Shown here: piece by piece, positions 1 through 10,500 of the stretch
How the letters are laid out: each line of letters starts with the position of its first letter
Numbering within the stretch: position 1 is the first letter of the stretch
DNA from: Luidia sarsii
Taxonomy: Eukaryota; Echinodermata; Asteroidea; Paxillosida; Luidiidae
Assembly: GCA_949987565.1 (NCBI GenBank)
Contig: OX465107.1
Coordinates: 3,715,632-3,779,631 of the forward strand
Direction: 5' to 3'
Length of the DNA: 64,000 nt
Translations under genes and position numbers: made by a program
Notes under the pieces: generated by a model
Databases searched by the model: none
Seen by the model: the letters and a program-made list of their open reading frames with translations, nothing else
Told to the model about the DNA's origin: nothing

Positions 1-2500
1 TGAATCTAGAATCAAAAAAATTTCAACGAAAGTGAAGGAAAACTGAATAGTATTTGTTTGTAATTTTTTCTCAACTGCAACGGCAAACAAAACATGTATG
101 CTTAATGCGACTCGATTATGGCGTCTTCGGAGACGGTTTAACGGAGTGTCCTTATTGACAAGGCTGCCAGTTAGGAAAAACTTTTGTTTATTCAGTCGGG
201 AGTAGGCCTACGTGCCGAAACAAATACTGAATCACTTCAGAGCAGGATGCGAGTTTTCTCCTGTAATGACAGCTCGAATGTGGTGAGCGTTGTGGAGGAA
301 GGCGACTCGAGTTGTTTTGCAAAGTCCCGAAAAAAAACACCCCCACAAGGTGGATGATATTGGTGGATCTGTGTGGGCTATTATGAAGGCCTCTAGTGGG
401 CCTCAATTTAAGTGTCTAAAACCACCTCTACCCTCCCACGGAAGAAGCCAATTAATCCCAGTCCCCTTTCCCCACGGGGAGACCGCTCCTGCCACTCTGA
501 GTGACCCGAGTTGATTCTGCAGCGTTCACACGGTCCGATCCGTCTCCTCATTAGCGACGACCCGTGGGTGATTCTGCAGCGTTCACACGGTTCAATTCGT
601 CTCCTAATTATTATTTATAGCGATGATGGGACCGACCCGTGATTTCGAAAGACCCCCCCCCCAAAAAAAAAAGCACCGCATAGGCAACACATGACGGTAT
701 AGGCGGGATTCGTACGAAGCAGATAGCGAAATGCGATTTGTTTGGATGCTGTTAGATATGTGTCCATCAGTGCTACACTCCTTCGGGCAGGTGCCACCGC
801 CTGAAACATTCTCCTCGTATATACACAGTAATGACCATGCCTTCAATCATTCATTGCACGTTACGCTATATAGGCGTATTGATACAAATTGATCCAAACC
901 AAATTCAGCCATTCGACTGTCGCCTCGCCTATGAGTACCGGTGGCATGCCGTGGTGGTTTTTTTTTTCGATTCACCTGCATGTATTCCTCGGCTGCGCTT
1001 CGTGCACGTGAAAATGCACCAACACTGCGGACGATGTTACAGCGATTCCCGAGTTACGTTACGTTATGTTCAAGATATGATCAAAAATCATTCCCAGCAA
1101 ACTCTGGCGGAGTTTGCTGGCCTCCGGAGCTAACTCCCCCCCTTTTTTTAATGACGGATTCGTACACATGCAATGAGAGACGATTGAACTTCTCTTCTGA
1201 GAACAAAATGCAAAACACGGCCTGCTTTCATCATCGGCCGTAAACAAAAAAAGGTCAGAAATAATTGTGTTTTGAGTTGGCGAGTGGTGTTTTGATATCC
1301 ATTTTGCACGAGTGTCGAGCCGCTGTTGTGGTTTCCCCCGGGTATAATTATTCCCCTGTTCATGTGTTGTGTAGGATAATACTCTCCATACAGTCCGTCT
1401 TTGAAAGTAACCGGCAAAACGCATACCGTTTACGAAATGAAGGCTTAGGCTCGGGCGTATGCTTCAGTATCGCATCTCTCTTCCCGTTTTAATTTCACAG
1501 GCATTTAGCGACCAAGCGTTCGGTTCTGGTTTCTTTAGGGGAAATAGCACGTATGACAACGAGCCAACAAACCAAGACGATCGGAGAGAAACTACATGTA
1601 CGAGTTGGATGTTCAGGTTTTGTCAGACGGAGATGATGTGTGTGTTTGTGTGACGGAGCCGGAGTCGAATGTGTGAATTCGTAAAGGGCCATTATTGTGT
1701 GTAGAGGCGGCACTGGGCCGTTTTTGCCCTACGAGGCGCGCCATCAGTTCGAGAGAGTTAATATTTATGCCAACCGCACTGGAATAACGCCGGCCCTCGT
1801 GAAACACGATTTGAAGTTAATCCTAAGCAAGCTTTCAAATAGAAGAAGGTATCAAGTCAAACAAATCGATGGAAAAGTGACTGGTAACTTTTGAACAGAA
1901 ATGTCGAAGATAAATTTGACTGGGCCTCGATTTGAACCTCATGAGACCTCTGGTTTTGCGTACCAGCTCTCTACCGATCTGAGCTATCCATCCCTTAGAC
2001 GGTGGCCTGCGAAAAGGTCATCTATATAGTCTTTGCCGGGATGGGGCTCCAATCAGAAGCAATTCAACCATTAACTGCCGTAAACTTGTGAATAGAGACC
2101 GGCGATTCGAACTCAAGGCTTGAATTTGAGCATGACATAGAGAAAGTCCGCCCGTGGTCCTAGGTTTTTTTGTTTTGTTTTTACGTGAGAAGTTCAAAGA
2201 AAGAGAGTGAGATCCATATTAAGAGAAAAGACGTCACAACGCAACGAATCGATGTCCGAGCGATATGCCAGCAGAGCCCGCGGAACCAGAGCCCCGGAAC
2301 AGGTCCCGAGTGGCCGGCCGAGTTCCAACCGGCCGTCGTCTCGTCCCGTGTCACTCTGCAGCCCCGCCAGTAACGAATGCCGTGCGCTGCCGCCGTCGGT
2401 TACACCGAGACCCCCCCGGTGATATTTACAGCGTCCCAGCGGCGCCGCTGGGCATCGTCTCAGGCGGAGTTCGCTGGCCCCCGAAGCTAACTCGATCGGG
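1..2500. other. Gene-poor left flank
   Basis: No exon with good borders was found. The stretch holds homopolymer runs, a degraded copy of the MITE family with ends like tttacgaaatgaaggctta (about 1420-1690; other copies near 11905-12275 and 48790-48975), and the SINE fragment at 1880-2125. Confidence 0.5.
1880..2125 (-). repeat. tRNA-derived SINE fragment
   Basis: Read on the minus strand there is an A-box-like GATAGCTCAG..GGTAGAG followed by GAGCTGGTAC..AAAACCA and a B-box-like GGTTCAAATC. The same head occurs on the plus strand at 17212. A second B-box-like element (about 2100-2115) lies next to it. No intact acceptor stem is visible, so this is a SINE head rather than a tRNA gene. Confidence 0.55.
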
Positions 2501-2548
2501 ACCGGCTGCCGATCTTAAATTTGGCTTCTTCTTTTTCTTTTTTTACTG

Positions 2549-3284
2549 CACAGTATCTCCTCCCTCCCCTCTCCTCCCCTCTCCTCTCCTCTCCTCTCCT
2601 CTCGTCTCGCCTCCTCTCCACTCCTCTCCTCTCCTCTCCTCTCCTATTCTCTCCTCTCCTCTCCTCTCCTCTCCTCTCCTCTCCTCTCCTCTCCTCTCCT
2701 CTCCTCTCCTCTCCTCTCCTCTCCTCTCCTCTCCTCTCCTCTCCTCTCCTCTCCTCTCCTCTCCTCTCCTCTCCTCTCCTCTCCTCTCCTCTCCTCTCCT
2801 CTCCTCTCCTCTCCTCTCATCTCGTCTCCTCTCGTCTCCTCCCGTCTCCTTCCCTCTCCTCTCCTCTCCTCTCCTCTCTTCTCCTCTCCTCCCCTGCCCT
2901 CTACTCCCCCGCCCTACCCTGTCCTCCCCTCTCCTCTCGTCTCCTCTCCTCTCCTCTCGTCTCGCCTCCTCTCCACTCCTCTCCTCCCCTCTCCTCTCCT
3001 CTCCTCTCCTCTCCTCTCCTCCCCTCCCCTCCCCTCTCCTCTCCTCTCCTCTCCTCTCCTCTCCTCTCATCTCGTCTCCTCTTGTCTCCTCCCGTCTCCT
3101 TCCCTCTCCTCTCCTCTCCTCTCCTCTCCTCTCCTCCCCTGCCCTCCCCTCTCCTCTCCTCTCCTCCCCTCCCCTGCCCTCTCCTCCCTTCCCCTCTTCT
3201 CTCCTCACTTCCCCTCTTCTCTCCTCCCCTCCCCTCCCCTCTCTTCTCCTCTTGTCTCCTCTTGTCTCCTCTCGTCTCCTCTCT
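2549..3284 (+). repeat. CTCCT pentanucleotide tract
   Basis: About 735 bases are almost pure CTCCT repeats with interspersed CCCCT, CGTCT and TTCCC variants. Variant blocks recur in the same order (compare the cctctcgtctcgcctcctc block near 2596 and 2955), a sign of higher-order duplication. All three frames stay open only because the repeat has no stop. Confidence 0.9.
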
Positions 3285-3997
3285 TCGACTACCGGCTTTG
3301 GGCGTATGTATATAGACCTCACCTTGAGTTATTTACTTTAACCTAGACTAAAACAGTGACACCAACGGAGCTGTTGTAATACACTGGGAGGTGGAATGGC
3401 GATTTCATTTGCCTGAACGCTTTTCTTCAGCAGTTTTTTTCCCCTTTTTGTGTGTGTGTGGAAGATACGTCTCTCCAATTAGCGGTGTGCATGCGTTTAT
3501 AGATGTCCCGGTTCTCCCACCAAAGGTTTCCAACACTTGGAAATGCCGGTTCGCATCATTATTTTAGTGGCACGGTTGATGGTGTTTGCGTACTTTCCCG
3601 AACTAAGGTCTCCTTTTGATAGCGCCGTATTTGAGCCGGGCCCGTGGGCGAGGTCCCACGGGTGCTCGAGCCCCTGCGAATCTGAAGGTGCGGGGGCATA
3701 AGGGCAAGGCAAGTCGACGCGTCTCAACTCACGCCACGCCGCCCACTGCATCGTAGAACAAAGGAGAAATATCGGCAAATAGTCAATCTACACGCTGACG
3801 TGCTTTGGTCAGAATATGGGAGCATTACTGGACACGGAGAGGGGGGTTGTCTCGGTCCGAATCAATTTCAAACTTCAACGCTTTTAACAAAAAAACAGAA
3901 CAAACGTGGGCGAGAATTGAATGTCCCGTCCGAACGTTTTTTAATAGCATAATTTTACAGCGCGCTGATATACTCCTAGCAACCGATATGATGGATT

Positions 3998-4003
3998 TTT
4001 ATT
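3998..4003 (-). promoter_or_regulatory. Possible polyadenylation signal of the Reeler-module gene
   Basis: An AATAAA on the minus strand lies about 670 bases past the stop codon at 4671. ATTAAA variants occur nearer (for example 4309-4314), so the actual site is uncertain. Confidence 0.3.
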
Positions 4004-4479
4004 TGTTTTTGTGGCATTTCCGTCGCTTTAGGTAAGCGGAAAAGCATTTGTTTTTGTTCTGATTTTTTCCCTTTATCTTGACGCAAAAAGTCCCATAGAC
4101 TCTGTGCATGTATTTTGTATTAAAGAGCCATTAAACAAAATTGGATTTTAATCAAATTTGACATTGTCATAGACCTCAAAATGAAATTGTCCCGTAGCGA
4201 TGACGTCATCATAACGTCATCACGTGGCTGTGCTTTAAAGGGGCAATCAAGGTTTCAACATCGCACGCTTTTGCCAACAAAATCAATTCCACTTGATCAG
4301 AGAGATGGTTTAATCTATCGTTAAACACCATACAGAGTGTTAATGTAGGAAAGGTGTATAAAGTAAACATAAGTTTTGAAGTTGGAATGTATAAAGAAAT
4401 GTTCGCTAAAAGTTGGGCACAAATCCGATTGTAAAACTGATGTCCATCGTGTTGAAGGTTTACCCCGAAAACAGAATCC

Positions 4480-4610
4480 AGCAGTCTCGTGACGATGGGC
4501 AAAGTATACACTGTCCGAAACGTTGAGTTATATACCTTTTCGGAGCCACGTCTCAAAAGAGATGTGTTACATGCTGTCACCGCAAATCTTCCACTTGGTA
4601 CTTATCTGAC
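4480..4610 (+). repeat. Interspersed repeat fragment in the 3' untranslated region
   Basis: The stretch with cgaaacgt(c/t)gagtta, a cttttcaga/gagcca block and catg.tgtcaccgcaaa resembles 52905-53010 (same strand) and, inverted, 25455-25540. It lies inside the predicted 3' untranslated region. Confidence 0.5.
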
Positions 4611-4670
4611 TATCGATTCTACAAAATCTGGGTGTGTCGCACCATTGGACGAAATAACGCGTCTGCTTTT

Positions 4671-4796
4671 TTAGCGAGTCTTAACTCGCCAGTTCTCGTC
4701 CAAGCGGACAAAGTTGTGCACTGGCTCATCGAAAGAGGGCGGTGTAACGGACGAAGCAGCACGCTCGCTGCTCTGCGCCTCGTTGTCTTGGATCCT
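4671..4796 (-). CDS. Exon 9: C-terminal exon with stop codon
   Basis: The exon is 126 bases after an excellent acceptor (long T/C tract ending ctctcgtcag). Phase 0 fits exon 8. It encodes 41 residues with no cysteine: acidic and Ser-rich start (RIQDNEAQSSERAASS), then SFDEPVHNFVRLDENW and a TAA stop. GC-rich coding composition stands out from AT-rich flanks. No homology is recognised, so the call rests on splice site, phase and composition. A weaker alternative last exon is 3559-3681. Confidence 0.6.
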   Translation of the reverse strand, partial: RIQDNEAQSSERAASSVTPPSFDEPVHNFVRLDENWRVKTR

Positions 4797-7476
4797 CTGA
4801 CGAGAGTAAAAGGAAGAAACACGAATACGAATCATAAGAAATCGTTTCGTGGGAGCTGGATCCATCGTGGTCGTTCTCGACTAATTTGAAGGGTCATTTT
4901 GACGAATGGGCGGTTGGTGGTCACAGTGTTGAAGAATATGCCACATAAAGATCAAAAAGCAGCGGGGAAGAACAACCACCTTGGAAATCTGGCGCCCATA
5001 GCCTTGCATACATCTGACATAAACATTAAGAAAGGATGCTCAGCTCCAAATGATCCACATCTTTTGCCAATCCTATAGTGCCTTACATTCACTTCTTTTG
5101 TTGGAAACCTTTTCTTATAGCGCTATGCGGACGATGTATCTAAGCAAGCTGGGCGGACACTCACTTTGCGCATCTTCGACCGTGACTTCTCCTGGTTCAC
5201 GCAGCGGTAACGCTCCTCGCCGGTGACGTCACAGCAGAACCGTGGGAAGGGCAGATGGTGCATGCGCGACTTCCGGTTCCTAGGTAAGGAGTGAATCATT
5301 GATGTGATTGATTTATTTCTGTCTTCGTGGCCAAAGGCCAAATTGCGGTAAAATGTACAATTGGTAAACCAACATCAAAATAATTTACAATAGGAAAGTA
5401 CCGGTATAGGCCCTATACACAATCATAGAAAATTGGAAAAAAAATTAAAAAGTTAAAATAAAAACAAAAACACTTCAATAGACAACATTACGTCAGTTGC
5501 ATCACAATATAAGAGTGTCACAGACAACATTCAAGTTACATTATAAATACGTAAAACAAAACGAGTAAAGTAGGCCTATATAGAAAAATGAAGATACATT
5601 TGAGGAAGAATCTTGAAAGCTGTACATAGTGCCCAATTGTTAAAAAAAAGAGGGCATTGTGATGCACGTTTTGATCAAAATATCGTTCCGGGAAAGTTGT
5701 ATGCCTCTGAAAAAACCCCGATAGCCTACAGTCATAGGCCTATCATTTTTCTTTTGAGAGCTTTAATTCCTGTAAATTCTGATTTATCTGTAGTAGACCC
5801 TCAATTGATTAGAATTGAAAACCGATTTTATTTTCCCCTGGAAGTGAGTGGTTGTCGTCACTGATCTCATATTGAAAGGACCATTAGTCTGATTATCCTG
5901 GAAATTTGAGATCCTGCATCCTGGCTCCTTTGTACTTGGTAAGGGGGTTTTGCAGATGACGTCACCGCAGCCGTTCAAGGGCTGCGCCCGAATTGAATTG
6001 GCTACGGCTTGGAAGTGCGCACGAGTCGACAAGCGGCTGCGGCCTGTTCCCATGGGGGTTGCGTGTTACTTTAAGCCGCAGCCAATTCTATTCGGACACG
6101 ACCTATAGGATTGTCGCGTACCTGGCGGTTGTCACGGCGCAGCGTCGGTCGGCCAGGCCGGCGCGGATCCGTCGGACGCACCGCAGGCGCCCTCTAGCGT
6201 CCACCATCACGCAGCAGTCCCGCAGCAGCTCGGTCACAGCGCCCTCGTCGTCCCCGCCGCCGATCCCCTCCGCCGGCTGCTGGGGCACGTCGCCTGTGGC
6301 ACGGGGCGAAACAAGTCGTCGGTCAAAGGAAGGGGGCGCTCGACCGGCAGTCGATCTGACCAGGCCCATCGTAACTTACGGTCTATCGCAAGACGATGAG
6401 CGATGCACAGGAAACATACGGTGTGCCACAACTAACGGTGGGCTATCCACCGTATGCCAAGTACGGCTTGGTGACATCCACCCCAGATCTTGCCCGCGCT
6501 TCGGCGAGAGTGATGAGCGGTTATTGGCTCTAGGCGTGGATATTGCCTTTTCCAGTCATTTGACGTTCATCTCACTTCTGTGTTGGAGACTTGCCCTTTT
6601 TTCTAATCCAAAGCACTGCAATGGAACGACCTTCCAAGACAATACTATACAATACTGTGCAAGACAATACTATTGTACCTTTCCTATGACATGTCAGCTG
6701 GTTTTGTATAGGGTGCCTGAAACAAGTCCACATTCGGACCAAAACGTGTCTCGGACTGTCGTGTGTCTTCTAACCTTTGAAGTTCGTGTTGAACTTGGTT
6801 GAAATTGGTTCGAAGCATTTTCAAAAGAAAATTTATCTTGGATTTCCCACTTGTGCTGTCATAGACGCTATTTGGATACAGGTTGCAAGCGACAAGGTTG
6901 GTTCCGTTTGGATTTCTTGCCAAATCGCCCCCTTTTGACCTTTTTGTGAACATTGAAGAGCAGGGGATTGCGTTTGGGGTTCCACCGTAAACGAAAACCC
7001 CATAAACCACTTCGCGCCGGGACCTCCGAATCCGGAGCTCCGTTGGCTTGACTATGCGACGGGGCCCTCCGAATCCGGGCACCACTATTGTCCACATTCT
7101 AAACAAAGAGTCTTTTCAGCTTAGAACAAAAGCAATAATACGAGTCAGTACAATCTTGCCACATGAATGGCAAGATAAGCAGCAGTAATTGTGCAATTGT
7201 GCGAGTTTTACTGTGGAGATTCGAGGGATACCGCACTGCAGCTGAACGAGGAGGCCGTGAGGCGGGTCAAGATGTGGTATAGACTATAGAGACTTACCTT
7301 CCACTGGGCTGCCGTCCAGGATGTCCCGGTACTCCCCGAAGGCTCCGATGGCTTCCTTGTCCAGGATCTTCATGCACATTCCCGCGATGTTCCTGTCCCT
7401 CCACAGGCCGCGGAGCCGTTCCCGGCCGCCCCGTTTTCTCCCCGCTCTGCCCGGCCCCGCGGAGGCGTCGCCCGTC

Positions 7477-7511
<35 letters not shown>

Positions 7512-10500
7512 AATCGTGCCGGGCTCCCGCTGCCAGCCCTCCTCCGACCCGCCCTCGACGGGCACCCTGGAGCCCAGCCAACCGGCGGATCTTCTCGCCC
7601 TGGCCGGGGCCGCGTCGGGGAAGCCCTCCCCGTCGTCCTCCGCCTTCGAAGTCTCTCCCCCGAACTCGTCCGTTTCGTCGGACGGGCCGTCTTCCTCCGC
7701 ATCTTCGCCTTCCTCGTACGTCGCCAGCTCCTCCTCCTCGTCTATGCCCCCGTCAACCTCTCCGTCGTCCCCAGCACCATCCAGCTCGTCCTCCGCTTCC
7801 GCGTACAGGCACAGGTCTCGGTCTTTGCCCGGAAGCGGGCAGCATCGCTCCAGGAGGTCCGCTCTCGGGCTGGAGTTGTTTCCAGGGCCGCCGATGTCTC
7901 CTCCTCCGCCGTCGACGGCGACCGTTCGGCACAGACTGTCCGCCACGGCCGCCCTCACCACCCACAGACACTTGACGAACTTGGCGCCCGTGTGCTGGCA
8001 GCAGCGGGCCAGTCGGGCCAGCGCGTCGCCGGAGCCGTTCAGCGGGGCCGAACGCCGCGGCCCTCCCCAGGGGAACCTCTCCCCGTGCACTTGCTCGTGA
8101 TCGTGCCCTTGCTCTTGCTCTTGCTCTTGCTCTTGCTCGTACTCGTGCCCTTGCTCGTGCCCTTGCCCTTGCCCTTGCTCGTGCCCTTGCACGTGCTCGT
8201 GCCCTTGCTCTTGCTCTTGCTCTTGCTCTTGCTCTTGCTCTTGCTCTTGCTCTGGCTCTTGCGCTTGCTCGTGCTCGTGCCCTTGCTCGTGCCCTTGCTC
8301 GTGCTCGTCCCCTTGCTTGTCCCCTTGCTTGCCGCGGTGTTGTCTATGCGGACGACCGTGGTGTCCCCGTCTGGCCGGATCCACCTCCTTGCCACCTTCC
8401 TGTCCCCCCTTCTTGTTCCCGGGACGACGGCCGCCTGCTCCCCTGTGTCCCTTCCTCCCGCGCTCCTCCTCCCCCTCCTCCCTTCTCCCACCGTGTCCGG
8501 CACCGTGCTTGCCGCCGGTCTTCTTGGGTCCGCCTCTTCCCGGACGGTGCCGGTCGCCGTCCTCTTCTCCGCCGTCGTCGTCGTCGCTCGCTCCGGCGCG
8601 AGCCGCTCTGCTGACCTGCCTCCCGCCTTTCTGTCTCGCCGGCCCGTCTCCGCCCTTCCCCCGAGGTGCTCGCTGCTTCTCCGGGGTGCTCGGGCGGTCG
8701 ACGCTTCCTCCCCCGTCGACCGCTGCTTCGTCGGCTGTCGGTTCGTGGTGGCGCTTTCCTCCTCGCCTCCTGCCCGCTTCGTCCGAGCTCTGCCGGGCGC
8801 GCTCCCCTTTCCTCCCGGGCTTCTTCGTCTCCTTGCCCCTGCTCCGGCCGCCCTTGCCGCCGCCTCTCGACGGACCGTCCGCCTCCCCTTCCCCAGCCTC
8901 GCCCTTCACCGGCGATCCTCGGGAGGTGCGCTTCAAGTCCCTGATCCACGCGTCCACCTCGTCCAGGATATCCCCAAGCCCAATCACGTCGTCATTCCCG
9001 ATGCTGCTGTTGCCGTTGCTGCTGCCGTTGGTCTCCCCGATCAAACGCCGGCAGATACCGGCCCCGGTACCGTTGGACGCCTGCGCTCGACCGCCGTGCT
9101 TTCGTGAATCGTGCTTCCGCCAGGGGTCTTTCTTCCCCGTGAACTCGCCTCGGCCGTCTTGACCTACTCGCTCTCCGGCCTTGCGGCCCTTCTCCGGAAG
9201 GAACGGCAGCGCGCACCTGTGCCTCTCCTGCCCCTCGAGCAGGCAGCACGGGTGGCTGCGCTCCGCGAGCCCCGACGGGATGTCTTCCCCCGGCATCTCG
9301 CCGAGACGACCGAGCCGGTAGCGGGCCGGCACGGCCTGCCCGGCGCACGCCTCGTCCGCGTACTGGCGCAGCAGGCGCAGGAAGCACAGCCGCCTATCCG
9401 GGGCCTCCATCCGGCAGCACTTGAAGGCGTGCTGCCGCGCCCGGCCCTGCCCGTCCGTCCCTTCCAGTCCCTCCACCTCCGCGCACGCGTCTTCCACCAG
9501 TCGCCCGAGCTCCTCGCGCCGCGCCCGGGAACCCGTCCGGCCGGCGGGCGGCGCTTCACGGACCGAGCGGAGCAGCTCCCGCGGCTCCAGCTCCGGGCGG
9601 AGCGGCGGTCTCGCGTCCAGCATCTTCTCGTCGTCGCTGGCCAGGTTCCTGAAGCAGCACGCCCGCTCCTCTCTGTCCTCCACCGCGCAGCAGGGCGCCC
9701 CCCGGCCGGCGGCCGCCCCAGGGGGGCGGGCCGGCGGCGCGGCCTCGCCCCGGCACGCGGCCTCGTACCTCTCGTGGCGCAGCGACAGCAGGCAGCGGGC
9801 CCGGCCGCCCCTCCCGGCGACGGCGCAGCAGCGCTGCAGACGGCCGCCGCGCCCCGCGGTGCCCTCCCCCCGATCCCCCGGCTCGCGCCGGCTGCAGAGG
9901 CGGTCCAGGACGCGGAGCTCGTGGCGGGTCCGTCGCCTGCTCCGCCCCGGTATGCCCCGGCAGTGCCTCGGTCCTCCGTCTCGGTCTTCCCCGAAGAGCG
10001 CCGTGGATGTCCCGCCGTCGACCGGGCTAGCTTCTCCCATTCCGCTCCCCCCTTCGTCGGTATCATCTTGACCATTGTAATCATCGTCACCATCACCATC
10101 AGCATCTCCGTCACCATCATCGTCATCATCTCCGTCAGCGTCATCATCGTCATCATCTCCGTCAGCGTCATCATCCTTGTCACCATCGATGTCATCACCG
10201 TAGTCGACACTGTCGTCACCGAGAGCGTCGCCGTCATCTCCATCACTTCGAGCAGCATCACCGCCTCCCTCGGCATCATCAGCGGAGAGTGATTCCCTCA
10301 GGAGCTGGCGGAGGCGCCTACCGATCCCCGGCGGAAGAGAGCTCTCCCGATGTCGCTCCCGCACGGAGAGGAGACACAGGTAGCGGTTCCGACCCTCCGG
10401 CCGGCAGCAGTTGTCCCCGCGACTTCCCCCCTCGGCTAGCGGGCACATGGCGTCCAGCTCCCCTCTCACTGCCCGCGCCAGACAGGCGGCCTCGTCGGCG

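Noticed and set aside
2265..3341. 358- and 264-codon Ser/Leu/Pro-rich open frames and a minus-strand Arg/Glu-rich frame
   Set aside because: They are six-frame readings of the CTCCT repeat, open because the repeat contains no stop codon.
3559..3681. Alternative last exon (good acceptor ccgcaccttcag, 40 codons then TAA, phase 0)
   Set aside because: 4671-4796 is nearer, has a better pyrimidine tract and more coding-like content; a second frame through 3600-3780 looks equally open, so nothing favours this reading.
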